Assembly (NCBI RefSeq): GCF_003149455.1
Contig: NZ_QFFK01000010.1
Coordinates: 124,001-188,000, forward strand
Source of the DNA: Chitinophaga deserti
GTDB lineage: Bacteria; Bacteroidota; Bacteroidia; Chitinophagales; Chitinophagaceae
Reading direction: 5' to 3'
DNA length: 64,000 nucleotides
Shown: positions 51,417 through 61,512 of the stretch, in pieces
Position numbering within the stretch: the stretch's first letter is position 1
How the letters are laid out: each line of letters starts with the position of its first letter
The notes under the pieces: model-generated
What the model was told of the DNA's origin: nothing
The model's input: only the letters and a program-made list of their open reading frames with translations
The model's database searches: none
Position numbers and translations under genes: made by a program

Positions 51417-54254
51417 TTATCGTAATAAAGTTACATTTCCTTTGAGTGTAAATCTTTCCCCGGTATCACAAACTGCATCCAGCAGCCAGATGTAAACATC
51501 CGGCGCCAGCAGTTTACCGTTGTGTGTGCCGTTCCAGCTAACCGATGCATCGTTTACCTGGAAGTTGGCGCGGCTGAATACTTCCTGTCCTGCCCGGCTG
51601 TAAACCCGGAAGGAGTTGATGCTCCGCACCCCTTTCCCGCGGGGGAAAAACTGGTCGTTCATCCCGTCTCCGTTCGGAGAAAATCCGCTGGGGAGGAACA
51701 CATTACCCTGGTCGCAGATGAGCCTTACGTTCATCACATCCGATTTCTTACATCCTTCGCTGTTGGTTACTTCATAAGCATAATCCGTCCCCAGCCGCGG
51801 TGCTGCCACCGTTTGAGGACATGTTGCGCAATCGATCCAGGTGGCAGGTTTCCATTCCCCGCTCACCACATCGCTGCTGTAAGTGGCTTTCAGTGTAACA
51901 AGGCTGCCTGCCACCACTACCTGGTCGGGCCCGGCATTAACGGTGGGGGAGGGCTTTACTGTTATGGTAATATTCTTTGTTTCGGTTGGACAAATGGGAT
52001 CGTTGCCGGCCGTTACCGAATACGTTGTTGTAGCAGTGGGCATGATAAGCGGCGTTGCAGTCTGGCCGCCTTCGGTACCTGCCGGCGTCCAGTTGTAATA
52101 AGCGGCCCCACTGGCCCTGAGGCGGGCACTGGCACCTGCGCAGATCGCCGTATCCGGGCTTACGGTGAGTAATACCTTAGGTACAACATCGATCCAGAGC
52201 GTGTCTTTACTGATACAGCCAAATGCATTGGTGGCGATTACGATGTACGATGTGTCTTCGGTTGGAGTGGCGCGTGGCGCAGGGCAGGTGCTGCAGCTCA
52301 GCTTCCAGTCGGGCACCCATTGCACGGTGCCGTTGGTTACTGCCTGCAAGTCGGTACTGCTGCCTTCACATAGCTTGGCGACCGTTGAAATAGCGTTCAC
52401 GAATGGCGTGGGATGGATGGTGACGGTTCGGGTTACGGAATCCACACAGTTACGCGCATCCGTGATCACCAGCTTCACATCAAAGTTGCCGCTGGCATTG
52501 AAAAGCGTTGCATCCGGTGTGTTTTTGTCCGATGTTTTTCCATTCCCCAGATCCCACTTCCAGCCTATCAGCGGAATGTTGGGCGTGGGCTGCGATTGCT
52601 GAATAAACTGCACGGGCTGGCCCTGGCAGGTAATGGGGCCAGTGGCAAACAGCGCCTGGGGTGCCATTACAGTGAGGTGATCTTTCTTGATAATAGTATC
52701 CGGGCAATAAGCAGGGTCGTTATAAACGATGATGAGCGTATCGGAGAACAGTCCTTTTTCTTTCACCACTCTCCGTATATCCACATCCGTTGTCATGATC
52801 CTTTCCCCGTCGCCAAACCGCCAGTCGTAATACCGCACCATAGTAGAAGGTACCTGCACCACCCCATAATGCACTTCGCTGTTCCGGCAGATGGAGCCAA
52901 CGCCGGTATGGAAGTCGGCCGCAAATACCCGGATGGTTTTATAGATGGTGCTCATACAGGTTTGGCTGGCATCCCGCACAATGAGCCGCACGTTATAAGT
53001 GCCCGGCTGCGCGAAGGTATGTGTGGGATGAATGCTGTTACTGGCTGGAGTATTATCATCAAAATTCCACTCGTAAGTATCACTGGTGGAACCTACCGTA
53101 ATGTTGGTAAAGGTATAGGAGGTGCCGCCATTCCCGCAATTGCGCGCATAGGTGAAATCTGCCACCGGCCCGGTATTGTTAATCGTTACCGGCGCTGCAT
53201 CGGTAAAGCACCCGTTGGAACCGGCGCTCATCCTTACCGTTACGTTACCGGCTGCACGAAAGGCGTGGTTGATATCGTTTTCCGGTCCTTCATATACAGT
53301 ACCGTCTCCAAAATCCCATTTGTACCGCGACGCATTGTCTGCACTGGCGAGCAGCCTCGCCATGGTACCCGCACAATCATTTGGCCGTGTAACTGTAAAG
53401 CTAACATTGGAAGGGCGTAACCCTGTTTTAACCTGCTTCTGGAACGTTTTCATGGCCATACAACCCTGCTGGGTGGTAACGGTGAGCGTAACGTTGAAGT
53501 CTCCGGCAGTCTGGTAAACGTGTGAAATATTGGGCGTTGTGGAATTGGCGCTGGTGTTATCCCCGAAAACCCAGGCGTAAGACTGGGCAGGGTCACCCGG
53601 ACTGGTTTGTACGGTAGCGCTCAGGCCGGCAGTAAAAGGCACGCAGCCTTCCAGCGGGGCGGTACCCATGGTGATGACAGGCGCTGAAATCTTTATGAAA
53701 TCGGGCTTGCGGAGGGTTTTGGTACATCCGGTGGCATTGGTTACCGTGAGGGTAACATCGAAAGTGTCGAGTTTGGTATAAGTATGCTGAACGGTGGCGG
53801 AGTTGGTACTTACAGGAGTTGATCCGTCTCCGAAATCCCAAACGCGGTGCGAACCGCCGGGTGTATCGTCCGTAAAAATTGCTGTATAAGCGCCGCAGGA
53901 AACTTCTTTATTGACAGAAAAGGCGGGTTCCGGAACAGGATAGATCGTGAAGTTTGCGGTTGAAGTAGCGGTTGCCATGGCATAATGTGCCGTTAGTTTG
54001 ATGGTAACCGGGCCGGCCGTATTAAAGATAACCTCGGGTTCTTTTTCAGTAGAACTGCGCCCGTCGCCGAAATCCCAGTGAACAGACAGGGGGCTGCCCG
54101 TAGTGGTGTTTTTCAGCGTAACCTTAGCCGGTGCGCATTGGCTCACCGGCGAAACAGTATAGGTAAACCCTGCCTGTTGGGCATTGGCTACCCCCGGCAA
54201 GGCCAGGAGCGCCCATAATAATCGGTGCAGGTTTTTCTTCTCAGGTGCTTTCAT
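51417..54254 (-). CDS. T9SS type B PKD-repeat adhesin (945 aa)
   Basis: A signal peptide (ending GVANAQ) is followed by about seven PKD domains recognisable by WDFGDG-type motifs (VHWDFGDG, RVWDFGDG, YAWVFGDN, YKWDFGDG, YEWNFDDN, YDWRFGDG, WKWDLGNG), two or three Ig-like/gliding-motility repeats with WTPAG and CTTCP-like Cys pairs (SCSTCPAP, DCATCPQT), and a type B sorting domain (FSPNGDGMNDQFFPRG... ending KGNVTLLR). It is exported by the Sec and type IX systems to the surface and likely acts in adhesion or gliding. A TAnnTTTG box lies upstream and PorP/SprF downstream. Confidence 0.9.
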   Translation of the reverse strand: MKAPEKKNLHRLLWALLALPGVANAQQAGFTYTVSPVSQCAPAKVTLKNTTTGSPLSVHWDFGDGRSSTEKEPEVIFNTAGPVTIKLTAHYAMATATSTANFTIYPVPEPAFSVNKEVSCGAYTAIFTDDTPGGSHRVWDFGDGSTPVSTNSATVQHTYTKLDTFDVTLTVTNATGCTKTLRKPDFIKISAPVITMGTAPLEGCVPFTAGLSATVQTSPGDPAQSYAWVFGDNTSANSTTPNISHVYQTAGDFNVTLTVTTQQGCMAMKTFQKQVKTGLRPSNVSFTVTRPNDCAGTMARLLASADNASRYKWDFGDGTVYEGPENDINHAFRAAGNVTVRMSAGSNGCFTDAAPVTINNTGPVADFTYARNCGNGGTSYTFTNITVGSTSDTYEWNFDDNTPASNSIHPTHTFAQPGTYNVRLIVRDASQTCMSTIYKTIRVFAADFHTGVGSICRNSEVHYGVVQVPSTMVRYYDWRFGDGERIMTTDVDIRRVVKEKGLFSDTLIIVYNDPAYCPDTIIKKDHLTVMAPQALFATGPITCQGQPVQFIQQSQPTPNIPLIGWKWDLGNGKTSDKNTPDATLFNASGNFDVKLVITDARNCVDSVTRTVTIHPTPFVNAISTVAKLCEGSSTDLQAVTNGTVQWVPDWKLSCSTCPAPRATPTEDTSYIVIATNAFGCISKDTLWIDVVPKVLLTVSPDTAICAGASARLRASGAAYYNWTPAGTEGGQTATPLIMPTATTTYSVTAGNDPICPTETKNITITVKPSPTVNAGPDQVVVAGSLVTLKATYSSDVVSGEWKPATWIDCATCPQTVAAPRLGTDYAYEVTNSEGCKKSDVMNVRLICDQGNVFLPSGFSPNGDGMNDQFFPRGKGVRSINSFRVYSRAGQEVFSRANFQVNDASVSWNGTHNGKLLAPDVYIWLLDAVCDTGERFTLKGNVTLLR

Positions 54255-54294
54255 CTTTCACAGGATATGGGATCGTATAGGTTTATGGATTATA

Positions 54295-54302
54295 CAAATT
54301 TA
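54295..54302 (-). promoter_or_regulatory. -7 promoter box (TAAATTTG) for the 945-aa adhesin and PorP/SprF
   Basis: Exact TAnnTTTG match on the minus strand, 41 bases before the ATG at 54254. It would allow this adhesin and its PorP/SprF partner to be expressed apart from the larger adhesin upstream. Confidence 0.5.
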
Positions 54303-54322
54303 TTATATTTTTTCCATATCCC

Positions 54323-57300
54323 CTATCGCAGCAGGGTCACATTTCCTTTGAGCGTCATCGGCTCCCCGCTGTCGCATACGATCTCGGCTACGTAAACAAA
54401 AACATCGGGAGGCAGCAGCTGACCGGCGAAACGCCCGTCCCATCCGCATCCGGGGTTGTCTGACTGGCAGTTGGCGCGTTCAAAAACCACCTGTCCCCAG
54501 CGGTTAAATACCCGGAAAGATTTGATATCCCGGATGCCGCGGCCTCTTATGTAGAAAATGTCGTTCTGCCCGTCTCCATTGGGCGTGAAAGTATTGGGAA
54601 TGAATGCGGTACTGCCTGAGCAGAAGAGCTTTACAGGCAATAGCGCCACGCTCTGGCATCCGTGGATGTTGGTAGCGGTGATCTGGTAAGTGACATTGCC
54701 CTGCAGGAGCATTTCCGGGGTTGGACAGTCGTAGCAGCTAAGCCATTTATTAGGCTGCCAGCTCCAGGTGGTTATATCCGGGCTGCCGGTAACGGGCGCC
54801 GGCATCTGGGTACCACTGGGTACGGTAAGTACCTGCGGAACGTTGATCACGGGGGCACGGTGTACGTTCACGGTTACGGCTACCGTATCGGTAAAGCAGG
54901 CATCGTTACCATAACCCACTACCTGGTAGCGCGTTGTGGTGGCTGGTGTGGCTATAGGGGCGGCAAGGCCTGCATCGTTCAGTCCGGTAGCAGGTATCCA
55001 GCGGTAGCGCACGGCACCGATGGCGCGGAGCTGGGTTTGTTTGCCTTCGCAGATATCCGCTCCTGCCGCCTGCACATTGAAAGGATGCGATACGCTGATA
55101 CGGATGGAATCTTTGGATTCGCAGCCGAACTGGTTCACGGCGGTCACCCGGTAGAGGGTATCAATTATCGGACTGATAACAGGGTTTTCTGCCGTGGCGC
55201 TGGAAATGTTGTAAGGCGTCCAGCTATAGGTGGCGGCACCGCCATTGCTGCGTACCTGGAGGGATTCTCCTTCACATACTATAGCCTGACGGGGCATTAC
55301 TGCCAGCGGAGGCAAGGGGTTTACTACCAAACGGAAATCGGCAGTATCCGGGCAGGTGCCTTCCGAATTATGAATTATAAGGCGGATATCGTGCGTGCCT
55401 GCCTGTTGGAATACAAGGCGCGGCGGGAGAGACGGGCTGGCGCCGGCTACATTATCTACCGTCCATCTCCATGCCGTACCCGGCAGGTTCCGGGTATCAG
55501 CACCACTGAACTGTACCGGTTCATTTACACAAACAGGTCCTGCAGGATTGATAGCAGCTACTGGTTTCGGGTCTATTTTCAGGGTAAGGAAAGACGAGTC
55601 TTCGCATCCGTACCTGCTGGTCGTGATCAGTTTAATGCGGTGCTCCCCGGGGCCTGTATATCCAAAGCGGGGATGCTGGTCGGTGCTCACATCATCCGTT
55701 CTGCCATCGATCCCGAAGTCCCAGCGGTATTGCATCAGGTCGCCATGCTGTGCTGCAGAGAGGGAAGTGGAGGTATTGGTAAATAACACATCCGCTGTAT
55801 CGCAGGCGGCCAGCGTACTCATACTGAAAAGGGCAGTGGTTTTATCGACGATGATACTGTCGGGCACGCCCTGTGCGGGTACCTTACAGCCCCGTGAATC
55901 TTCCAGTACCACCCTTGGATAATATACGCCCGGCGCATCGTATTGGTAAGTGAAAGTATTGCCTGTTGTCGTTTGCACCACGCCATTATCCATATCCCAA
56001 GTATAGCGCACGGCGTTAGGAGAGTTGGCGCTGAAAGAAGTGGTATGCGGAGCGCAGCCTGTTTTATTAACGATGCTCCTGCTCCCGGTTGGCCCTTCAA
56101 TCACAATATCCTGCGTTGTGGTGCTGAGGCAATTTCCTTCCGAATATACATTCAGCCTGATGGTGTAGGTGCCGGGATAAGTATACACGTGGTCCGGCTC
56201 GAAGTGATCGGAGTTGCTGTTGTCTCCAAACTCCCAAACGGAACGCTGGAAACCGGTACTCAGATTGCTGAGGCTCACCACTGCCGGGGGGCATTGGGAG
56301 ATCTGTCCGGGTACTGTAAACCGCGCCTGTGGATCGGGTACGGTGATATATTGGTTTTTAACCTCGGAAGCCACGCATCCTTCTGCATCCCTTACCGTCA
56401 GCGATACGGTATAGGTACCGGGTGCGGAAAAGTTTTTAAGCGGATGCGGCGCCGTGGAAGTAGTGTTGTCTCCAAAATCCCACGCGTAGGTGAGGTTGAA
56501 GCCGACAGATGCGTTGCTGAACTGGAGGCTCTCGTTTTTACAGGCGATCTGCGTGGCTGTGTTGAAACCTGCGCTGACAGACATTACCTGTACCGGCCGG
56601 GAAATAGTGGTCACACATCCCGCTCTGTCTTTCACCTGCAGCGTTACCGGGTAGGTGCCGCCGGTAGTGAACGCATGTTTGTAGTTGAGAGGGCGGGTGG
56701 TAACCGTTTCATCCGGTGTACCATCGCCGAAGTTCCAGGTCCAGCTTTCGATAGTATATCCGTGGAAGGAAGTGGATGCGTCGTTGAAAACCTGCTCGTC
56801 TCCTTCACAACGGCGGCCCGTGAATCCGAAATCCGCCGTAGATCCATTCACTTGTATATTGAGGGTATTGGAGCGGCTAACGCAATTGTTCCGGTCGGTG
56901 ACGGACAACACTACGTTGTAGCGGCCCGGCTGCCCGAAGGTTTTGGAGATGTTGTTGCCTGCCACGGGGCCATAGGTACCATCTCCCCATTCCCACGACC
57001 AGCTAATGATATTGTTATCATCCACATTATCTCGGGAGAATATGAGGGGGCTCCCAGCACATACTTCCGCTGCGGATGCACGGATAACGGGCTTCTCGTC
57101 GATAATATCCACTACAAGTCGCATGTCGGAATCACAGTTGCCGTTGCTTACGTTAAGATGCACGGTGTAAGTGCCGGGAGCGGCGTATACGTGTGTGGGT
57201 GACTGGCTGGTGGATGTATTGCCATCTCCGAAGTCCCAGCGCCAGAAGCGGGGCGTTCCGGGGATAGGCCCGAAGTTGGAAAGGTCGGTAAATGCCACAC

Positions 57301-59167
57301 GGTACCTGTCTGTACACAGGTTCGACATGGAGAAGTCTGCAACCGGCGGGAGGATGGTGATAAAGTCATCTTTCCGGAGGGAGCGGCGGCAGCCATAGTT
57401 ATTCACTTCCAGCGTTACATCGTGCAGGCCTATTTCCTGGAAAACATGTGTGGGGTTTTCCATGTTGAGCACGGTGCCGTTATCGTCGTGCAGCGTCCAT
57501 TGCCAGCTGGTGCCGCGGGGTACCGAAAGGTTGGTAAACTGAACGGGTACACGCTGGCAGGGGGCTTTAGGGTTGGCGTCGAACTGTACAACGGGGATGC
57601 GGCCTGCCTGCACTATGGCGTTCAGCACCACCCGGCAGTTATTGTTGACAGTGAGCGTAAGCCGCACGTTGAAACGGCCTTCTGTTGTATAGGTATGCGA
57701 AGGTTGCGGGCTGGCAGAGGTATTGCCATCGCCAAAATCCCATTGGTAACCCGTAATAGTGCCTGCGCTGGTCAATACCGCGCGGAAGCTGGTGGTATGG
57801 GGAAGACAGCCTTCCGGATCAGAAACCACAATCATTCCCTGTGGCTGCTCGGCGATGATGTAGTCAGACTGCCTCAGTTCATCGAAACATCCCTGCGCAT
57901 TTTCTACCCGGAGCGTTACGGCATACCGGCCGTAATTGGCGTACGTATGGTTAGGAGAGGGTGCAGTGCTGGTTGTGCCATCCCCGAAGTTCCACAAATA
58001 GCGGGAGGCACCGGTTGCCTGTTGGGTGAACTGTACGTTGAAAGGTGCAGTACAGCTGATCTGGGGTGTGGCAGTGAATCCCGATGTAGGGCGGGGGTGA
58101 ATGGTAATAGCTTTGGTGACGGTTTCCATGCAGCCGGGGAGCCCCGATGTAAGGGTTACGTTGTAGGTGCCGGGCTGTGCGAAGAAGAAGGAAGCGTCCG
58201 TTCCGGTAGTGGTACTGCCGTCGGGGAAGGTCCAGCTGGATAATGTAGGCCTTGGCGTGGTGGTATTGCGGAAGCGGACGTTGGTGCCTGCGCACGATAA
58301 TCCGTCTACCACAAAGTCCGTCCGCGTACGTTCAATTACCACGAATGCAGTTTGGGTAACGGTGGCTTCACAACCTTCCGGGGTGCGTGCCCGAAGGGTA
58401 ACCGTATACCGCCCTTCGTTGGCGTAGGTGTGGGAAGGGTGCTGGGCGGTGGAGGTGTTGGTGGCAGATGTGGGATCGCCGAAATCCCACGCGTAGGTAA
58501 GTCCGCCCGGACCGCTGCTCCGGAAGTTAACCGTGAGCGGTGTGGTGCAGGAAGCCCTTACGTCGGATGTAAAACCGATCTGGGGTGTGCTGCCCACTTT
58601 TACATATTGGGTATACGTAACACCTTCCTTACAGCCGAAACTGTTTTCCACGATGGTGGAAATGGAAAATGCGCCGTTGACGTTGAAGGTATGGGTAGGA
58701 TTGGGGCCTGCGCCTGTACTGCCGTCTCCAAAATCCCACAGGATGGAACGGATGGAGCCGGAACCGGGGCGGGAGGCATCGGTGAACTGTACGGTGAGGG
58801 GTGTACAGCCGGATAGCGGGTTGGCTGTGAATATGGGTTCGGGGTTCTCGTAAACGGTAATGGTTTGGGTGGCGGAGCGGGTGCCTCCGGGATAGGTGAC
58901 TGTTAACCGGACGTTATATGTACCCGGTACGGTAAATACTTTGGACGCGTTTGGTGATGTGGCATGGGCCCCCAGTTGGAAATCCCAGTCGTAGGCACTT
59001 GCTCCGGCATCTGAGGTATTGGTGAATGAAACGGTCAGCGGGGCACAGCCGGATGTTTTATCGGCTGTAAAGCTGGCCTGTTGTGCCCGGGCTGCCAAAG
59101 AGCATAGAATAATCAGGCAGCAGCACACCATGGACAGATAGTTTTTCAATTGGCGTCGGTTGATCAT
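54323..59167 (-). CDS. Giant T9SS type B PKD-repeat adhesin (1614 aa)
   Basis: A signal peptide (LAARAQ) is followed by about fifteen tandem PKD domains of ~80-90 residues, each with a WDFGDG-like motif (for example LWDFGDG, AWDFGDP, LWNFGDG, QWDFGDG, RWDFGDG, SWEWGDG, TWNFGDG, VWEFGDN). Two or three Ig-like repeats (YSWTPYN, YRWIPATG, CYDCPTPE) and a type B sorting domain (FTPNGDGQNDIFYIRG... ending KGNVTLLR) come last. It should form a long surface stalk. Some PKD units have a degenerate motif (WTLHDDNG, WDMDNG), so not all may fold alike. No PorP/SprF gene is attached directly; the nearest follows the 945-residue adhesin. Confidence 0.9.
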   Translation of the reverse strand: MINRRQLKNYLSMVCCCLIILCSLAARAQQASFTADKTSGCAPLTVSFTNTSDAGASAYDWDFQLGAHATSPNASKVFTVPGTYNVRLTVTYPGGTRSATQTITVYENPEPIFTANPLSGCTPLTVQFTDASRPGSGSIRSILWDFGDGSTGAGPNPTHTFNVNGAFSISTIVENSFGCKEGVTYTQYVKVGSTPQIGFTSDVRASCTTPLTVNFRSSGPGGLTYAWDFGDPTSATNTSTAQHPSHTYANEGRYTVTLRARTPEGCEATVTQTAFVVIERTRTDFVVDGLSCAGTNVRFRNTTTPRPTLSSWTFPDGSTTTGTDASFFFAQPGTYNVTLTSGLPGCMETVTKAITIHPRPTSGFTATPQISCTAPFNVQFTQQATGASRYLWNFGDGTTSTAPSPNHTYANYGRYAVTLRVENAQGCFDELRQSDYIIAEQPQGMIVVSDPEGCLPHTTSFRAVLTSAGTITGYQWDFGDGNTSASPQPSHTYTTEGRFNVRLTLTVNNNCRVVLNAIVQAGRIPVVQFDANPKAPCQRVPVQFTNLSVPRGTSWQWTLHDDNGTVLNMENPTHVFQEIGLHDVTLEVNNYGCRRSLRKDDFITILPPVADFSMSNLCTDRYRVAFTDLSNFGPIPGTPRFWRWDFGDGNTSTSQSPTHVYAAPGTYTVHLNVSNGNCDSDMRLVVDIIDEKPVIRASAAEVCAGSPLIFSRDNVDDNNIISWSWEWGDGTYGPVAGNNISKTFGQPGRYNVVLSVTDRNNCVSRSNTLNIQVNGSTADFGFTGRRCEGDEQVFNDASTSFHGYTIESWTWNFGDGTPDETVTTRPLNYKHAFTTGGTYPVTLQVKDRAGCVTTISRPVQVMSVSAGFNTATQIACKNESLQFSNASVGFNLTYAWDFGDNTTSTAPHPLKNFSAPGTYTVSLTVRDAEGCVASEVKNQYITVPDPQARFTVPGQISQCPPAVVSLSNLSTGFQRSVWEFGDNSNSDHFEPDHVYTYPGTYTIRLNVYSEGNCLSTTTQDIVIEGPTGSRSIVNKTGCAPHTTSFSANSPNAVRYTWDMDNGVVQTTTGNTFTYQYDAPGVYYPRVVLEDSRGCKVPAQGVPDSIIVDKTTALFSMSTLAACDTADVLFTNTSTSLSAAQHGDLMQYRWDFGIDGRTDDVSTDQHPRFGYTGPGEHRIKLITTSRYGCEDSSFLTLKIDPKPVAAINPAGPVCVNEPVQFSGADTRNLPGTAWRWTVDNVAGASPSLPPRLVFQQAGTHDIRLIIHNSEGTCPDTADFRLVVNPLPPLAVMPRQAIVCEGESLQVRSNGGAATYSWTPYNISSATAENPVISPIIDTLYRVTAVNQFGCESKDSIRISVSHPFNVQAAGADICEGKQTQLRAIGAVRYRWIPATGLNDAGLAAPIATPATTTRYQVVGYGNDACFTDTVAVTVNVHRAPVINVPQVLTVPSGTQMPAPVTGSPDITTWSWQPNKWLSCYDCPTPEMLLQGNVTYQITATNIHGCQSVALLPVKLFCSGSTAFIPNTFTPNGDGQNDIFYIRGRGIRDIKSFRVFNRWGQVVFERANCQSDNPGCGWDGRFAGQLLPPDVFVYVAEIVCDSGEPMTLKGNVTLLR

Positions 59168-59324
59168 AGGTACCCGTAAAATGGAGGTATACCCGCATGG
59201 GGGTTTGGTGTCAAAGAGGTAAAAATAATATTTAAAAAAGAATTATCTGTTTATATTAACATTATGTTTTCACGGTGTTAAGCTATAAATTATTTATTTG
59301 CCCCTTAATAGGATGTGTAACAAG

Positions 59325-59332
59325 TACATTTA
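59325..59332 (+). promoter_or_regulatory. -7-like box (TACATTTA) before TPMT-like gene
   Basis: Seven of eight bases match TAnnTTTG; it lies 32 bases before the ATG at 59364 and would place the TTG (59298) and ATG (59313) codons upstream of the transcript start. Confidence 0.35.
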
Positions 59333-59363
59333 CTTGGGATTGCGTCCGCTTCTTCCAAACCAA

Positions 59364-59975
59364 ATGGATATGCCTGAATTGGACAAAGCTTACTGGGATG
59401 CGCGCTATGAGCGCGGGGAAACCGAATGGGACATGGGAACCGTATCGCCACCTTTGCGGGATTACTTCGACCAGTTGCCGAACAAGAACCTCCGGATACT
59501 TATACCGGGCGGTGGTAACAGTTACGAAGCCAAGTATTTGTGGGACAGTGGGTTCCGTGACATTACCGTGTTGGATATTTCCACGGTGATCATTGAGCGG
59601 CTGAAATCGAAATTTACCGGAACGGGCATTAAGTTCGAAACGGGAGATTTCTTCGAGCATGAAGCCGAATACGACCTGATCGTGGAGCAAACGTTCCTTT
59701 GTGCGCTGGACCCCGCCCTCCGGCAGGCCTATGCCCGGCATATGTATGATCTCCTTTGGGAAGAAGGCCGCCTGATAGGCGTGCTCTTCAACCGCGAATT
59801 CGATAAGGAAGGGCCACCCTTCGGTGGCGGCATCAAAGTATACCGCCGGATGTTTGAACCGTATTTCAATTTCAAAACTTTCGCTCCCTGTTATAATTCT
59901 CACCCCGCCCGCCAGGGTAAGGAAGTGTTCATCAATTTCCGGAAGCTGGACAGCGTGGCCCGCAGAAGAAACTGA
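59364..59975 (+). CDS. TPMT-family (thiopurine S-methyltransferase-like) SAM methyltransferase
   Basis: The ~203-residue enzyme starts MDMPELDKAYWDARYERGETEWDMG, a typical TPMT-family opening, with SAM motif ILIPGGGNSYEAKYLWDSGF, TVLDIS and DLIVEQTFLCALDP. The family methylates thiols, selenium or halide-type nucleophiles; the natural substrate is unknown. Longer in-frame starts at 59298 (TTG) and 59313 (ATG) add residues without family resemblance, and a -7-like box lies after them. Confidence 0.85.
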   Translation: MDMPELDKAYWDARYERGETEWDMGTVSPPLRDYFDQLPNKNLRILIPGGGNSYEAKYLWDSGFRDITVLDISTVIIERLKSKFTGTGIKFETGDFFEHEAEYDLIVEQTFLCALDPALRQAYARHMYDLLWEEGRLIGVLFNREFDKEGPPFGGGIKVYRRMFEPYFNFKTFAPCYNSHPARQGKEVFINFRKLDSVARRRN

Positions 59976-60038
59976 CGTTTACCGTGGATTGCGTATCTTT
60001 ATGGCTTAGCCGTTAAGACAAATCAATCACGGAAACCG

Positions 60039-60716
60039 ATGAAAAATCTCATAACTTTTGCCATCTTACTGTGCCTTGCCGGCACAGCCCTTGCGCAGCA
60101 CGCCGTATCTCCCGATATGTTCGAAAAAGGCCTTCGCCAGCCGGGCATTCAGCTGCTCGATGTGCGTACCGCCCAGGAGTTTAAAACCGGTCATATCAAC
60201 AACGCGCTGCAGGCCGATTTTACCAATAAGGAAGAATTCGCCAAACGGGTCAAATCCCTTGATAAAAACAAACCCGTATACGTTTACTGCCTCGTAGGCG
60301 GCCGGAGCGGTGCTGCTGCCAAATACCTGGCCGATCAGGGTTTTACCGACGTAACAGACCTCTCCGGGGGTGTAAAAGCCTGGAAAAACGAAGGTAAGCT
60401 CCTCGCCGGTGGCCAGCAGGCACCTCAGATGAGCGTAAGCATGTATAACGAGGCCGTTGCCAGCAGTAAATGGATACTGGTGGATGTAGGCGCCACCTGG
60501 TGCCCGCCCTGCCGTAAAATGCAGCCTGTTGTGAAACAGTTTACGGACGAAAAGAAACTCAAAGTTTTGGCCGTAGATGGTGGAAATGACATCGATGTCA
60601 TGAAAGCCGTAAAGGCGGAAGAAATCCCCACCTTTATCCTGTATAAAGACGGGAAGGAGGTCTGGAGGAAATCCGGGATTGTGGAACTGGAAGAATTCCG
60701 CAAAGCGATGAAATAA
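60039..60716 (+). CDS. Exported rhodanese-thioredoxin fusion protein
   Basis: The 225-residue protein has a signal peptide (GTALAQ), a rhodanese domain (about 25-120) with the persulfide Cys C84 in YCLVGGRSG and the LLDVRTAQEF motif, then a thioredoxin domain with W154-C155-P-P-C158 and cis-Pro region EEIPTFILYKDGKEV. The fusion could reduce or accept persulfide sulfur in the periplasm. Such fusions are known in Bacteroidota, but this one has no assigned partner. Confidence 0.9.
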   Translation: MKNLITFAILLCLAGTALAQHAVSPDMFEKGLRQPGIQLLDVRTAQEFKTGHINNALQADFTNKEEFAKRVKSLDKNKPVYVYCLVGGRSGAAAKYLADQGFTDVTDLSGGVKAWKNEGKLLAGGQQAPQMSVSMYNEAVASSKWILVDVGATWCPPCRKMQPVVKQFTDEKKLKVLAVDGGNDIDVMKAVKAEEIPTFILYKDGKEVWRKSGIVELEEFRKAMK

Positions 60717-60720
60717 ATGA

Positions 60721-60751
60721 AAAAGGGGCACTGCAAAGTGCCCCTTTTTTT
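60721..60751. terminator. Bidirectional intrinsic terminator
   Basis: Stem aaaaggggcact/agtgcccctttt with a gcaa tetraloop and T-run, between the convergent rhodanese-thioredoxin and lipoprotein genes. Confidence 0.88.
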
Positions 60752-60759
60752 ATGCCGGC

Positions 60760-61512
60760 TCAGCAACCTATTGGTATACTGAATTGAAGTATCCTGACAT
60801 ATGCACTGCCATCCGATTTGCGCCTGGCTCTTACACGGATGTACATTTCATCAATCGCAACATCTGAAGATCCTTCCCGGATTGCTTTGTTATCCTTAAT
60901 GATGTCGAAATATTCCTGCCCGCATTGCTGCTTTACCCGGGCCTTCCATTCACCGATATCGGTTGTCGGGAACTGGCTCATATCCTTTTCCGTTAGCTCA
61001 CGGAAACGGTAGTTTCCGTTCAGGAATGGCAGCAGCTCCCATTCAGCAACAAATGATTTCCAGTCGTTCATCACACATACCGGTCCTTCGTTCATAATGA
61101 TCGGCACATTCCGGAAAGAAAAATCCACCTGTATGTCTGAAAGCGAATCGCTTTCGATTAACACCCGTGTATTGGTGATAAACTGGCCGATCTCTTCCGG
61201 ATAGATGTGGATGGTGTCTTTACCGGTGTCTTCCCCTGCCAGTGCCTGCTCGTCGTCAGCATAACCTTCTACCGTAATCGTAAACTCAGGGAATCTGACA
61301 GTGGTATTGGTGTCTGGCGCTACTCTCTCCGCAGCCCCGGTTACTTCACTGGCAACCGGTACTTCCGCAATGGGCGCAGTAGCTGTAACGGGTATGGTAT
61401 CATTGTTCCCGGAATTGCTTACTGGTTGATTGCATGCGTATAATACAGGCAGGATAATAGCAAGTGAACTTTTAAGCAACTTTAAAGGTTGCAGGCATAG
61501 GGGAATTTTCAT
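60760..61512 (-). CDS. Putative lipoprotein, function unknown
   Basis: The 250-residue protein has a hydrophobic N-terminus ending in LPVLYAC, a plausible though non-ideal lipobox (Tyr at -2), so it is probably a lipoprotein. A Thr/Pro/Ala-rich linker follows, then ~150 residues with mixed alpha/beta character and no family I recognise. The start ATG overlaps the stop of the M32 carboxypeptidase as ATGA, so the two are translated together. Function cannot be read. Confidence 0.65.
   Translation of the reverse strand: MKIPLCLQPLKLLKSSLAIILPVLYACNQPVSNSGNNDTIPVTATAPIAEVPVASEVTGAAERVAPDTNTTVRFPEFTITVEGYADDEQALAGEDTGKDTIHIYPEEIGQFITNTRVLIESDSLSDIQVDFSFRNVPIIMNEGPVCVMNDWKSFVAEWELLPFLNGNYRFRELTEKDMSQFPTTDIGEWKARVKQQCGQEYFDIIKDNKAIREGSSDVAIDEMYIRVRARRKSDGSAYVRILQFSIPIGC

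Noticed and set aside
54662..57202. Long + strand frames of 374 and 419 codons opposite the giant PKD adhesin
   Set aside because: They run antisense to a repetitive coding region and repeat with its PKD periodicity; no start signal or domain.
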